Below are positions 54,804 through 64,000 of a stretch of 64,000 bases of DNA, piece after piece. The translations under genes were made by a program, and so were the position numbers. Within the stretch, counting starts at the first letter, position 1; every line of letters starts with the position of its first letter. The stretch covers positions 1-64,000 of the forward strand of contig CAYMHU010000014.1 in the NCBI GenBank assembly GCA_964390335.1, written 5' to 3'. This DNA is from Granulosicoccus sp964390335. GTDB lineage: Bacteria; Pseudomonadota; Gammaproteobacteria; Granulosicoccales; Granulosicoccaceae. The notes beneath the pieces were generated by a model that worked only from the letters and a program-made list of their open reading frames with translations, ran no database searches and was not told the origin of the DNA.

Positions 54804-55004
54804 ATGGATAAGCGTTTATTAGACGTACTGGTATGCCCGGTAACCAAGGGCAGTCTTACCCTTAAAAACTCGGAGTTATGGAGTAGCGCTGCAGGTCTTG
54901 CTTACCCCATTCAAGATGGCATACCTAAGCTGATTGAATCTGAAGCGCGCCAATTAGAAAGCGACGAAATAAGTCAATTAAAAGATGAAAAGAAGAAGTT
55001 ATAG
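54804..55004 (+). CDS. Trm112-family small protein
   Basis: A 66-residue protein of the Trm112/YcaR family: LLDVLVCPVTKGSL, then LAYPIQDGIPKLIESEAR. Only one of the four zinc cysteines remains (CPVTKG), which is common in the non-zinc bacterial branch. AGGAG precedes the ATG. In several bacteria relatives lie near LPS (lpxK/kdsB) genes; here it follows znuA after 65 bases. Confidence 0.9.
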   Translation: MDKRLLDVLVCPVTKGSLTLKNSELWSSAAGLAYPIQDGIPKLIESEARQLESDEISQLKDEKKKL

Positions 55005-55069
55005 CCGGATTCAATCTCAATCGAGACCAATCCGACATTATTTAAATTGCCCGCATATCCACACACAGC

Positions 55070-55103
55070 CTATCCATTAACCGATTGTTTGGTTAATGGA
55101 TAG
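55070..55103. terminator. strong hairpin between convergent genes
   Basis: A perfect 13-bp inverted repeat (CTATCCATTAACC / GGTTAATGGATAG) with an 8-base loop, between the stops of the Trm112-like gene and the secreted protein gene. Likely a bidirectional terminator; there is no long T-run. Confidence 0.65.
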
Positions 55104-55119
55104 CTAGTCATCATCCAGC

Positions 55120-55791
55120 TCAGTAAATTCGGACCGTTACCACGTCTGACACTGTTTCGATAGACGCTTTCGAATTACCTACCATCTTACGCATTTGCAA
55201 GTAGACTTTTTTACTGTCGTTCAACTCGCCAACCAGTGCAATTTGATCTGAGTATCGTTTCCACCCTGCACCATCAAAGTTTTCATTGGCACTGATGCGA
55301 TAGTGGCTCGGCTCCCCAGTAACATTCGGTTGCAAAACCGTGCGACTCGCGCCGTTAGTTACCGCAATATCTCGAACCGTTATGCTAGGCGGGTTAGGCA
55401 TTGCTTCAGCCAAAGTGCTGCCAGCACGACACCGTGGTCCGGGAACACCTTCCTTTAATTTAACTTCTTTCAAAATATTAAATCCGCGTGCAGGCTCGCT
55501 GGTACGTACACCCGTGAAACGATCTTTCGATACGGTCACCAACAGTGGAACATTGGGTACGTCCACCATTACGTTACCGCTGGTATCGGTAAACTGAGCT
55601 GCAAACTGCTTGTAGTCACCTTGCAACCCAATGCACACAGCAGCGCCAGCCACCGGCACACCATTCTGGTCGACGACACGAACGCCAAATTTTGCGGCAT
55701 TGACTGGACTTACAAGAGCGCAAGCCAGCAAGAGCGCTGCACCCAACATTGGTTTTTTATATTTGCTCACTCGGCAAGACATAGCTTTCAT
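55120..55791 (-). CDS. secreted protein with carboxypeptidase-regulatory-like domain
   Basis: About 223 residues of unknown function. The signal peptide ends SPVNAA (about residue 33). The mature N terminus (FGVRVVDQNGVPVAGAAVCIGLQGD... FTDTSGNVMVDVPN) has the beta-sandwich pattern of carboxypeptidase-regulatory/transthyretin-like domains. The C-terminal half (ITVRDIAVTNGASRTVLQPNVTGEPSHYRISANENFDG) looks like a second beta-rich domain. The start at 55791 is supported by GGGGAA 7 bases upstream; an in-frame codon at 55842 would displace the signal peptide. Confidence 0.7.
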   Translation of the reverse strand: MKAMSCRVSKYKKPMLGAALLLACALVSPVNAAKFGVRVVDQNGVPVAGAAVCIGLQGDYKQFAAQFTDTSGNVMVDVPNVPLLVTVSKDRFTGVRTSEPARGFNILKEVKLKEGVPGPRCRAGSTLAEAMPNPPSITVRDIAVTNGASRTVLQPNVTGEPSHYRISANENFDGAGWKRYSDQIALVGELNDSKKVYLQMRKMVGNSKASIETVSDVVTVRIY

Positions 55792-56017
55792 AGTGTGTTC
55801 CCCACAAGACTCAATAAGCAGCGTATACCCGACACGGGGCACGCCGCAGTTAAGCCTATTTCACCGCATCGCGGCTTAAAGGGGTGGGAGTTGAGTCACA
55901 GAAGCCAAACTGAAAATGTCGGCTGGGTACAAACTTTAGCAATAAAAACTCAAGATGAGCGATGTAATGAACTCAGTTTTTATAAGTGTAGACACACCGT
56001 GCCAAATAGCGGCGTAC

Positions 56018-56605
56018 TTAGCCTTGTTCCCAGCTTCTGATTTCGCCTGTGTCCAAGTGCACAAATCCAGAGGTAGCATAGTAACCCACACCACCACGTC
56101 GTAGTTTCAATGCCGCATCGCGTATCGTTTTAGCGCGATATCCGCGAATTTGAATATCGACAGCTCTGCCTTCCATATGCAAGCTTTTAAGCGCAACAGC
56201 ACTTGATCGTTTGCGCAACTTAGCGTTGGTTTCAGGTGTGCGATAACCCGATAAAACCATGATGCGTTCGTCAGTTTCCAACAGGGAGTAGATGTCGTAC
56301 AAGTCGTCGATTAATTGCTTATCGATGTCAATTTGTTTATTGGCACGATGATCGCGCATCAAGTAGTTGATCTGCTGCAATGCTTCGTGTTTGTAATACC
56401 CGTTACTCCAATACACGACATCCAACTTTTCCCATGTATGGGCGTTGATGAGTCGAAGCTTACGTTCTGGCCCGTAGGTTGGAGCCGTGAGCGCTGACGC
56501 CCACGCTGCCGGCGCGGCCAAAGAACCGGCAAGTAACGATACTTTCGCTGAATGAGCCAGCAAACGCCGGCGGCTTAAATTCGGCTTTGAATCAAACGAA
56601 TTCAT
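56018..56605 (-). CDS. Tat-exported M15-family (DUF882/YcbK-like) murein hydrolase
   Basis: A 195-residue protein. The twin-arginine signal NLSRRRLLAHS is followed by a hydrophobic stretch ending AAWASA. The M15A-type peptidase core has the zinc ligands His143 and Asp150 in SLHMEGRAVDI and His183 in SGFVHLDTG, and the SGYRTPETN motif at 119-127. The E. coli relative YcbK/MepK cleaves peptidoglycan cross-links. It follows greA on the same strand after 141 bases. Confidence 0.9.
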   Translation of the reverse strand: MNSFDSKPNLSRRRLLAHSAKVSLLAGSLAAPAAWASALTAPTYGPERKLRLINAHTWEKLDVVYWSNGYYKHEALQQINYLMRDHRANKQIDIDKQLIDDLYDIYSLLETDERIMVLSGYRTPETNAKLRKRSSAVALKSLHMEGRAVDIQIRGYRAKTIRDAALKLRRGGVGYYATSGFVHLDTGEIRSWEQG

Positions 56606-56642
56606 GGATATTCCACTAACAACTTGGTTTTGTTATGTTTTT

Positions 56643-56669
56643 ATTTTATTTGAGCGCACATGGCGTCAA
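56643..56669 (-). promoter_or_regulatory. candidate promoter for the M15 murein hydrolase gene
   Basis: On the minus strand TTGACG (56669-56664), a 15-base spacer and TAAAAT (56648-56643), about 38 bases upstream of the start. The spacer is shorter than ideal. Confidence 0.3.
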
Positions 56670-56746
56670 TAACAGGACACATTGTGCCACATTTCTGCAG
56701 AATTGTTGCGGTATGCATGACCTACAAAAGGGTAACGTACACTAGC

Positions 56747-57223
56747 CTAGATGTACTCGACCTTCAAAATTTCATATTCAATCACGCCTTTTGGCGTTTT
56801 GACATCAACTTCATCGCCTTCCATCTTGCCGATCAGCGCTTTGGCTACAGGTGAGCCGAAAGAGATCCGATTGGCTTTCAGATCAGCTTCATCATCACCC
56901 ACAATTTGGTACGTGATTTCTTCGTCGGATTCAATGTCCATGAGCGTGACGGTCGATCCAAAAATGACCTTCCCGGTAGGCTCCATAGACGCCACATCAA
57001 TGACCTGGGCGTTGGACAACTTGGCTTCTACTTCTTTTATACGACCTTCGATAAAACTTTGCTGGTCACGCGCCGCATGGTATTCAGCGTTCTCTTTTAA
57101 ATCACCGTGCGCGCGAGCCTCCGCAATAGCATCAATGATTCGCGGTCGCTGGACTGACTTTAAATCGGCGAGCTCTGCGCGCAAACTTTCCTCACCACGT
57201 TTGGTAAGAGGGACCTTATTCAT
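56747..57223 (-). CDS. greA: transcription elongation factor GreA
   Basis: A 158-residue GreA. The N-terminal coiled coil carries the acidic tip segment ARAHGDLKENAEYHAARDQQ, and the C-terminal FKBP-like domain holds VIFGSTVTLMDIESDEEITYQIVG and ISFGSPVAKALIGK. It rescues backtracked RNA polymerase. Its ATG overlaps the carB stop (ATGA), so it is translationally coupled to the carAB operon, an order seen in many proteobacteria. Confidence 0.96.
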   Translation of the reverse strand: MNKVPLTKRGEESLRAELADLKSVQRPRIIDAIAEARAHGDLKENAEYHAARDQQSFIEGRIKEVEAKLSNAQVIDVASMEPTGKVIFGSTVTLMDIESDEEITYQIVGDDEADLKANRISFGSPVAKALIGKMEGDEVDVKTPKGVIEYEILKVEYI

Positions 57224-60200
57224 GCTGACTCCTGGTGGATATCCTGTAGCCGATAAACCGGGGGCTCCGCTGGAACGCTTAGTGCAGCGCAGATAGCCCG
57301 GGCTCCCGCCAACGTTGTTGTGTAGGGTATTTTACGCCCTAAAGCCTCCTCTCGAATATAGTAGGAATCTGCCACTGCTTGGCGACCATCTGTCGTATTT
57401 ATAATTAAATCAATCGAATTGCTCTTAATTTGATCGAGAATATGCGGCTGCCCTTGCTTCAATTTATTGACAGGCGTGCAGTCAAGACCGGCTGCGGTTA
57501 ACACATCACACGTTCCACGAGTGCCCACCAGCTCAAACCCGGCAGCCGTTAATTCGGCAGCCACCGCTGATAAGCCAGGCTTATCCTGATCACGCACACT
57601 CAAAAACGCGCGCCCGCCACGAGGCAACCTGACCGACGCGCCGAGCGACGCCTTCAAAAACGCTTCGCCAAACGTCTTCCCCGAACCCATGACTTCGCCA
57701 GTGGATTTCATTTCCGGTCCGAGAAGCACATCAACACCGCGGAATTTGGCAAACGGAAATACCGATTCCTTGACACTGTAAAAATCGGGTCGAGGAACGC
57801 TGGTGACACCCTGCTGAGCCAGTGATTGTCCGGCCATGACACGCGCGGCAATTTTAGCCAACTGAACACCCGTGGCTTTAGACACAAACGGTACGGTTCT
57901 GGATGCACGCGGATTCACTTCAAGCACATATATATCATCACCCTTTATTGCAAATTGCGTGTTCATCAGACCCACAACATTCAATGCTTTGCCCATCTTA
58001 ACGACTTGTTCTGATAACGCATCACATTGTGCTTCGGTAAGCGAGAACGGCGGTAAGGAACACGCTGAATCACCGGAATGAATCCCGGCTTCTTCAATGT
58101 GTTCCATGATGCCTCCAATAACAACCTCGGTGCCATCACAGATAGCGTCAACATCTACTTCAACCGCATCATTTAAAAATCGATCAAGCAGTACGGGAGA
58201 GTCGTTTGATACGCTAACCGCTTCAGTCATATAGCGGATAAGCTCGCTCTCTTGTTGCACAATTTCCATGGCACGCCCACCCAACACATAGCTGGGCCGA
58301 ACCACCAGGGGGTATCCGATTTCGGCAGCTTGCGCTAGGGCCTCTTCAGGGTTGCGTGCGGTTCGGTTTGGTGGTTGACGTAAATTTAACTCTTGCAACA
58401 TCTGTTGAAAACGTTCGCGGTCTTCTGCCAGATCGATAGAATCTGGAGAGGTACCGATAATCGGAGCACCGGCTTTCTGAAGCGCATCAGCTAATTTAAG
58501 TGGCGTTTGTCCACCGTATTGCACAATCACACCTTTAGGCTGTTCTAAATCGATAATCGCCAGCACGTCTTCAAGGGTCAGCGGTTCAAAATACAAGCGA
58601 TCGGATGTATCAAAATCGGTGGACACGGTTTCAGGGTTACAGTTCACCATGATGGTTTCATAGCCATCATCGCGTAGTGCAAGCGCTGCATGCACACAGC
58701 AATAATCGAACTCAATACCCTGCCCGATGCGATTAGGCCCGCCACCTAAAACCATAATTTTATCGCGCGTGGTGGGCTCAGATTCACAGTATTGCTCGTA
58801 TGTGGAATACAGATATGCCGTACTGGTGGCAAATTCTGCTGCACACGAATCCACTCGCTTGTACACCGGCTTAACGTTCAACGCTTTTCGATGTTCGCGT
58901 ACCGCACTTTCAGTTTCATTAAGCAAGGTGGCCAGTCGTGCATCGGCCAAGCCATCCCGCTTGATGCTTAACATCGTTTGCGCGTCAATCGCACTTAATG
59001 ATTGTTGTTGAACGGACGCTTCAAGATCGATGATTTCTTTAATTTGCGATAGAAACCACGGGTCTATTTTGCATTGATCAAACACCGCTTTAATGGACTG
59101 CCCATCACGAAATGCTTCTGCGACATACCAAAGGCGTCGATCTTTAGCAGCACGCAGTTCCTGTTCGATACGAGTCTGGCGCTCATCTGCCGACATGCCT
59201 TCGGGGAGTATTTCATCCAAGCCGGTTACGCCTATTTCCAACCCTCGAAGGGCCTTGTGCAAGGACTCTTTAAAGGTTCGACCAATGGCCATGACTTCAC
59301 CGACAGATTTCATCTGAGTGGTTAATGCGTCATCGGCTTTGGGGAATTTCTCGAACGTGAAGCGCGGAACCTTTGTAACAACGTAATCGATTGTCGGCTC
59401 AAACGATGCCGGTGTTAAACCGCCCGTTATTTCGTTTTTCAATTCATCAAGCGTGTACCCAACTGCAAGCTTTGCCGCAACACGGGCTATCGGAAAGCCG
59501 GTAGCCTTTGATGCAAGTGCTGATGATCGCGATACCCGCGGATTCATTTCAATGATGATCATCGCGCCGTTTTCGGGATTGATTGCAAACTGTACGTTTG
59601 AACCGCCGGTATCCACACCGATTTTACGTAGCACTGCAATCGATGCGTTGCGCATCAATTGATATTCTTTATCCGTTAAGGTTTGCGATGGTGCAACCGT
59701 TATCGAGTCGCCTGTGTGAATACCCATGGGGTCAAGGTTTTCAATTGAGCACACGATGATGACGTTATCCGCCCTATCGCGCACCACTTCCATCTCGTAT
59801 TCTTTCCAACCTAATACGGACTCTTCAACAAGCACTTCCGTTGTTGGTGACAGACTTAAACCGCGGGTACAGATTTCGTTGTATTGCTCAGGGTTATACG
59901 CAATACCACCACCACTACCACCCATTGTGAATGATGGGCGTATGATGCACGGAAAACCAATTTCGTCGGCAGCTTTTGCGGCATCTTCCATGTTGTGCAC
60001 AATGAACGCGCGTGGTGTGTTTAACCCAATGTCGGTCATCGCTTCGCGAAACTGATCACGATCTTCGGCCATATCAATGGCTTTAGGTGTCGCGCCGATC
60101 ATTTCAACATTATGCTTTGCAAGCACACCATGACGAGCAAGATCGAGTGCGCAGTTAAGCGCCGTTTGCCCACCCATTGTTGGCAGCAACACGTCGGGTT

Positions 60201-60444
60201 TTTCTTTTTCAATAATGCGCTCTACCACCTGCCAATCGATGGGCTCGATGTAAATGGCATCGGCCATGTCCGGATCGGTCATGATGGTGGCAGGATTCGA
60301 GTTCACCAAAATAACCCGGTAGCCTTCTTCGCGAAGCGCTTTACAGGCTTGAGCGCCAGAGTAGTCGAACTCACACGCTTGCCCGATAACAATGGGGCCT
60401 GCGCCTATAAGTAATACACTTTTTATATCGGTACGTTTTGGCAT
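57220..60444 (-). CDS. carB: carbamoyl-phosphate synthase large subunit
   Basis: A 1,074-residue CarB that makes carbamoyl phosphate from bicarbonate, ATP and ammonia supplied by CarA, for arginine and pyrimidine synthesis. It shows the duplicated ATP-grasp halves, with GAGPIVIGQACEFDYSGAQACKAL at the start and GGGPNRIGQGIEFDYCCVHAALAL in the second half, the PSFTMGGSGGGIAYN loop, and a C-terminal MGS-like allosteric domain. Full length for the family. It follows carA after 5 bases. Confidence 0.97.
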   Translation of the reverse strand: MPKRTDIKSVLLIGAGPIVIGQACEFDYSGAQACKALREEGYRVILVNSNPATIMTDPDMADAIYIEPIDWQVVERIIEKEKPDVLLPTMGGQTALNCALDLARHGVLAKHNVEMIGATPKAIDMAEDRDQFREAMTDIGLNTPRAFIVHNMEDAAKAADEIGFPCIIRPSFTMGGSGGGIAYNPEQYNEICTRGLSLSPTTEVLVEESVLGWKEYEMEVVRDRADNVIIVCSIENLDPMGIHTGDSITVAPSQTLTDKEYQLMRNASIAVLRKIGVDTGGSNVQFAINPENGAMIIIEMNPRVSRSSALASKATGFPIARVAAKLAVGYTLDELKNEITGGLTPASFEPTIDYVVTKVPRFTFEKFPKADDALTTQMKSVGEVMAIGRTFKESLHKALRGLEIGVTGLDEILPEGMSADERQTRIEQELRAAKDRRLWYVAEAFRDGQSIKAVFDQCKIDPWFLSQIKEIIDLEASVQQQSLSAIDAQTMLSIKRDGLADARLATLLNETESAVREHRKALNVKPVYKRVDSCAAEFATSTAYLYSTYEQYCESEPTTRDKIMVLGGGPNRIGQGIEFDYCCVHAALALRDDGYETIMVNCNPETVSTDFDTSDRLYFEPLTLEDVLAIIDLEQPKGVIVQYGGQTPLKLADALQKAGAPIIGTSPDSIDLAEDRERFQQMLQELNLRQPPNRTARNPEEALAQAAEIGYPLVVRPSYVLGGRAMEIVQQESELIRYMTEAVSVSNDSPVLLDRFLNDAVEVDVDAICDGTEVVIGGIMEHIEEAGIHSGDSACSLPPFSLTEAQCDALSEQVVKMGKALNVVGLMNTQFAIKGDDIYVLEVNPRASRTVPFVSKATGVQLAKIAARVMAGQSLAQQGVTSVPRPDFYSVKESVFPFAKFRGVDVLLGPEMKSTGEVMGSGKTFGEAFLKASLGASVRLPRGGRAFLSVRDQDKPGLSAVAAELTAAGFELVGTRGTCDVLTAAGLDCTPVNKLKQGQPHILDQIKSNSIDLIINTTDGRQAVADSYYIREEALGRKIPYTTTLAGARAICAALSVPAEPPVYRLQDIHQESA

Positions 60445-60449
60445 AGGAG

Positions 60450-61574
60450 TTACTGGGCGCTCATCATGGAAACAAACTGATCGAACAAACTATCAACGTC
60501 GTGCGGTCCGGGGCTCGCCTCGGGATGCCCTTGAAAACTGAACGCCGGCACATCAAGACGACGTATTCCTTGCAGCGTGTTATCAAACAACGATAAATGC
60601 GTTATCGCTAATTGCTCACCGAGTGAATCTGCATCAACAGCGAAACCATGGTTTTGACTTGAGATCATGACGCGACCCGTGGCTGTATCCATCACGGGAT
60701 GGTTTGCACCATGATGGCCAAACTTCATTTTCACCGTGGATGCACCGGAAGCCAGTGCCAGCAATTGATGACCCAAACAAATGCCAAAGGTCGGCAGTTT
60801 GTCGGCTAATAATGTTTTGATGGTATCAATTGCGTAAGTGCACGGCTCAGGGTCGCCCGGGCCATTTGATAAGAACAAACCATCGGGCGATAAGGCTTTA
60901 ATTTGACCTGCGGTGGTCGTTGCTGGCACCACCGTGACCTTGCAGCCTCGGTCGATCAGCATGCGTAAGATATTGTGTTTAACGCCGAAGTCCATGGCAA
61001 CGACGTGTCGCCCAGCAACGCTTTGCGGCTCGTTTATACCGGATAATGACCAGGTTCCGGTATTCCATTCGTACTGCTCGGCGCAAGTGACTTCTTTAGC
61101 CAGATCCAAACCGGCTAAACCAGGAAAATTTTGCGCTGCCGCCAATGCCGCTGCTTCATCCAGCGTATCACTCACAGCAATACAACCCGGCTGTGCTCCC
61201 TTATCACGTAAGTGCCGCGTTAACGCACGCGTATCTAAGTCTGCGATTGCCACCACGTTGTGTGCGTGCAAATAGTCAGGCAAGGATTGGTTCGCACGAA
61301 AGTTACTGTGCAAGCTGGGTAAGTCTCTGATGATCAAACCGGCTGCATGCACATTGGTCGATTCAACATCATCGGGGTTAACACCCGTGTTGCCAATGTG
61401 AGGATACGTCAGGGTGACGATTTGTTGCGAATAAGACGGGTCGGTCAGTATTTCCTGATAGCCTGTCATGGCCGTGTTAAACACCACTTCACCACAAGCT
61501 TGACCATCGACACCGATTGAACGCCCAGCGAAACGCGTCCCGTCAGCTAACACCAGCAAGGCAGATTTATACAA
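60450..61574 (-). CDS. carA: carbamoyl-phosphate synthase small subunit
   Basis: A 374-residue glutamine amidotransferase subunit. The N-terminal YKSALLVLADGTRFAGRSIG and GEVVFNTAMTGYQEILTDPSY are typical of CarA. The class I amidotransferase domain has LSNGPGDPEPC, the nucleophile Cys in FGICLGHQLLALA and the catalytic His/Glu in FQGHPEASPGP. No ATG is available at the expected start; the TTG at 61574, with GGAAA upstream, gives the normal family N terminus (a TTG at 61613 is also possible). E. coli carA also initiates at a UUG codon. First gene of carA-carB-greA. Confidence 0.95.
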   Translation of the reverse strand: MYKSALLVLADGTRFAGRSIGVDGQACGEVVFNTAMTGYQEILTDPSYSQQIVTLTYPHIGNTGVNPDDVESTNVHAAGLIIRDLPSLHSNFRANQSLPDYLHAHNVVAIADLDTRALTRHLRDKGAQPGCIAVSDTLDEAAALAAAQNFPGLAGLDLAKEVTCAEQYEWNTGTWSLSGINEPQSVAGRHVVAMDFGVKHNILRMLIDRGCKVTVVPATTTAGQIKALSPDGLFLSNGPGDPEPCTYAIDTIKTLLADKLPTFGICLGHQLLALASGASTVKMKFGHHGANHPVMDTATGRVMISSQNHGFAVDADSLGEQLAITHLSLFDNTLQGIRRLDVPAFSFQGHPEASPGPHDVDSLFDQFVSMMSAQ

Positions 61575-61787
61575 AAGATTGATTTCCGTAAAAGATCCCG
61601 AAGACGCATACAAAAACGGGAAAAGTCAGACCTTGTGGCTCGCTTTCCCCGTACGTATATTCGGGCGACAATGATACGTGTTTTGGGGCGGGCTTGTCTA
61701 CCGACTAAACGGGCTGCTGCCAGAATTAATTTTGGTCAGCTGCGACATTAAAACAGTAACCATCGTGTTGTACGGCTTACAAGGGCT

Positions 61788-62816
61788 TTAAGTGCTGCAA
61801 AAGTAATCAACACCATTTTTGTCAACACGCGTAACCAGAGACTGCATTTCAAGATACCGAATATGAGCGAGTGCTTCGCCTAATGCAAACGATAACTGCT
61901 GATCGTCGAGCTCTCGCCTGAACAGCAGCGGAAACAGCTCTGCCGCGGTTTTTTCGTACTGAAGTTCCTGCATTATCTGTTCGCAGCGCTGCGCGTGATG
62001 GGAGGTAAGCTGATCAATCCGAGCATGCAAACCCGTGAACGGTAATCCGTGCGACGGTAACACAAGTGTGTTTTCCGGTAATGCTTTTAATGCACTAATG
62101 CTGTGCAAAAAACTGGCTAAGGGGTTTTGATCGACGCTTCGCGGGGTCAGACTCACATTCGGTGTAATACTGGGCAGTATTTGATCAGCTGCAATCAGTA
62201 CATTCTGTTGCTCGCAAAACAGCATGAGCATATCCGGTGCATGGCCACGCCCGATCAACACGGTATACTCGTTATTGGCCAACTGCACTTTATCGCCAGC
62301 GCGCAAGTAATTCACATCATCGGGGGGCTCGCCCACTTTTTTCCGATACGCATTACCCGCTTTGCCAACGCGATCGATTGCTTCCTTATTAATCCCGTTA
62401 CGCGCATACCACTGCATGTACATAGTTTGGTAAGCATCGTCATCGAGTTGATACAAGCTTTGCAATAGCTGCCACTCGATTTCGCTCGTAATAATCCGAG
62501 CACCTTTATTTTGAAACCAACCGGCTAAGCCGGAGTGATCAGGATGAAAATGAGTGACCAGCAATGTTGTTATGGAGTTGATTTGAGAAGCATTGTTGTC
62601 ACTTGATTCCAGTAGCCGTTGCCAGAATGCGATGGTTTTATTATTGGCGACACCAGTATCGATAAGGCAGGTGTCAGCATCATTTTCCAGCAGCCAACAA
62701 TTAACATGATCAAGCGCAAAAGGCAGCGGCAGCCGCACCCAACTTAATCCGTCACGGATAGAAAATACTTCACCGAACTCCGGTGGTTGATCGTACAGAT
62801 AAGTGACTGCGCTCAT
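61788..62816 (-). CDS. MBL-fold metallohydrolase
   Basis: A 342-residue metallo-beta-lactamase-fold hydrolase. The zinc motif THFHPDHSG places His89, His91, Asp93 and His94; later ligand regions are VLIGRGHAPDMLMLF and LVLPSHGLPF. No signal peptide. The C-terminal winged-helix-like segment (about 270-340) resembles that of hydrolases acting on thioesters or glyoxalase-like substrates, but the substrate is not assigned. Its ATG overlaps the parE stop, so the two genes are coupled. Confidence 0.88.
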   Translation of the reverse strand: MSAVTYLYDQPPEFGEVFSIRDGLSWVRLPLPFALDHVNCWLLENDADTCLIDTGVANNKTIAFWQRLLESSDNNASQINSITTLLVTHFHPDHSGLAGWFQNKGARIITSEIEWQLLQSLYQLDDDAYQTMYMQWYARNGINKEAIDRVGKAGNAYRKKVGEPPDDVNYLRAGDKVQLANNEYTVLIGRGHAPDMLMLFCEQQNVLIAADQILPSITPNVSLTPRSVDQNPLASFLHSISALKALPENTLVLPSHGLPFTGLHARIDQLTSHHAQRCEQIMQELQYEKTAAELFPLLFRRELDDQQLSFALGEALAHIRYLEMQSLVTRVDKNGVDYFCST

Positions 62817-64000
62817 ACGTCAGCGAGATCACCTTTAGTTTCCAACCAACGCTTACGATCTGCAGCGCGTTTCTTGGCAAGCAGCATATCCATAATTTTA
62901 TTGGTGTCGTCACCGTCTTGAACGGTTAATCGAATCAGCCTTCGCGTATCGGGTGCAACGGAGGTTTCCCGCAACTGCAAGGGGTTCATCTCGCCCAGTC
63001 CCTTAAATCGTGTGATAGTGACCTTACCCTTTTTCTTCTCTGCTTCTATCCGATCCAAAATCGCCTGGCGCTCAGGTTCATCAACAGCATAAAAAACCTC
63101 TTTGGCAACATCGATGCGGTACAGTGGCGGCATGGCCACATACACATGCCCTTTCTCCACAAGCGTTCGAAAATGGCGTACAAACAACGCACACAGCAAA
63201 GTTGCGATGTGAGCTCCATCTGAATCCGCATCGGCCAAAATGCAAATTTTTCCGTACCGCAAACCGCTTAAATCAGTCGAGCCTGGCTCTATACCAATCG
63301 CCACTGAAATATCATGTACTTCTTGCGAACCCAATATTTGATTAACATCGGTTTCCCATGTATTCAAGATTTTGCCACGCAATGGCATGATGGCTTGAAA
63401 GTCGCGATCACGCGCTTGCTTTGCAGAACCACCCGCAGAGTCGCCTTCCACTAAAAACAACTCGGTGCGCGATAAATCGGTGGATGCGCAATCGGCTAGT
63501 TTGCCAGGTAATGCAGGCCCGGTAGAGACTTTCTTGCGAACAATTTTTTTACCATCACGGGTCCGGCGCTGCGCACTCGCTATAGCCATGGCCGCCAACT
63601 GGTCACCGGTTTCTGGGTGTTGGTTTAACCATTGCGCGGTGTGATCTTTAACAACACCAGCAATAAACACCGCCGATTCGCGTGACGATAATCGCTCTTT
63701 GGTTTGGCCAGAAAATTGAGGGTCTTCCATTTTCGCCGATAACACAAACGAGACTCTGTCCCACACATCTTCTGGGGTAATTTTCACCCCTCGAGGCAAC
63801 AGGTTTCGAAAGTCACAGAATTCACGGATAGCATCGGTTAAGCCTGTACGCAACCCATTAACATGGGTACCACCTTGCGCGGTTGGCACAAGGTTTACAT
63901 AACTCTCCTGCACTAAGTCGCCACCTTCGGGCAACCACAATACGGCCCATTCAACCGCCTCGTTGCTGGCTTCCATCACGGCTGACAAAGGTGTTTCAGG
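62813..64000 (-). CDS. parE: DNA topoisomerase IV subunit B, C-terminal part (runs off the window)
   Basis: About 395 C-terminal residues of ParE; the GHKL ATPase domain lies beyond position 64000. Visible are the transducer region (AQGGTHVNGLRTGL), the TOPRIM domain with EGDSAGGSAKQARDRDFQAIMPLRGKILN and the metal-binding ILADADSDGAHI, and the end RAADRKRWLETKGDLADV. The insertion-free length and this ending favour ParE over GyrB. The stop overlaps the start of the MBL-fold gene. Confidence 0.93.
   Translation of the reverse strand, partial: PETPLSAVMEASNEAVEWAVLWLPEGGDLVQESYVNLVPTAQGGTHVNGLRTGLTDAIREFCDFRNLLPRGVKITPEDVWDRVSFVLSAKMEDPQFSGQTKERLSSRESAVFIAGVVKDHTAQWLNQHPETGDQLAAMAIASAQRRTRDGKKIVRKKVSTGPALPGKLADCASTDLSRTELFLVEGDSAGGSAKQARDRDFQAIMPLRGKILNTWETDVNQILGSQEVHDISVAIGIEPGSTDLSGLRYGKICILADADSDGAHIATLLCALFVRHFRTLVEKGHVYVAMPPLYRIDVAKEVFYAVDEPERQAILDRIEAEKKKGKVTITRFKGLGEMNPLQLRETSVAPDTRRLIRLTVQDGDDTNKIMDMLLAKKRAADRKRWLETKGDLADV

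Noticed and set aside
61575..61787. ARG box or purine/pyrimidine operator upstream of carA
   Set aside because: AGAATTAATTTTG is only a weak partial match to an ARG box; no other known operator was recognisable in this stretch.

Overview
The window looks like a chromosome segment of a free-living gammaproteobacterium with moderate GC. The evidence is the set of housekeeping genes and their order: carA-carB-greA, homodimeric aceE with aceF and an lpdA carrying its own lipoyl domain, ubiX, argA, mtaB, znuA/znuCB, parE and a fimT-pilV-pilW-pilX-pilY1-pilE minor-pilin operon. I cannot name a genus. Genes are dense on both strands and no gene-free stretch exceeds 300 bases. I saw no rRNA, tRNA, insertion sequence, phage or CRISPR.

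Layout. 0-5 kb: a membrane PDZ protein, a glycerophosphodiester phosphodiesterase, and an MBOAT/SGNH pair for O-acylating an envelope polymer. 5-10 kb: a YHS protein, then an M48 peptidase, LemA, an S41 peptidase and a HugZ-like flavin protein. 10-15 kb: one giant membrane-anchored coiled-coil protein ending in an H3TH DNA-nuclease-like domain. 15-20 kb: a UbiH-type hydroxylase and a two-domain HtrA-type protease whose second domain has lost its triad. 20-26 kb: argA, a LON-domain protein, ubiX and a very long coiled-coil protein with an OmpA peptidoglycan-binding end. 26-34 kb: mtaB and the pyruvate dehydrogenase operon. 33.5-35.6 kb: a lone hydantoinase A. 35.7-52 kb: two consecutive paralogous minor-pilin/PilY1 operons with one pilE between them. 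52-55 kb: the zinc ABC importer and a Trm112-like protein. 55-64 kb: a secreted hypothetical protein, a Tat-exported M15 murein hydrolase, greA, carB, carA, an MBL-fold hydrolase and the C-terminal part of parE.

The most striking content is the tandem pair of pilus-tip operons. The sets have diverged. Their PilY1 adhesins differ in the number of beta-sandwich-like modules inserted inside the VWA domain (four against two). A CRP/Vfr-like site lies ahead of the first set and another ahead of pilE and the second set, so cAMP could control both.

Three 100-N gaps (1972-2071, 3757-3856, 12016-12115) all fall in tandem repeats. At the second and third, the 55 bases on either side are identical. Removing the 100 N plus one 55-base copy restores a single reading frame across both genes, so each is annotated as one gene rather than as fragments.
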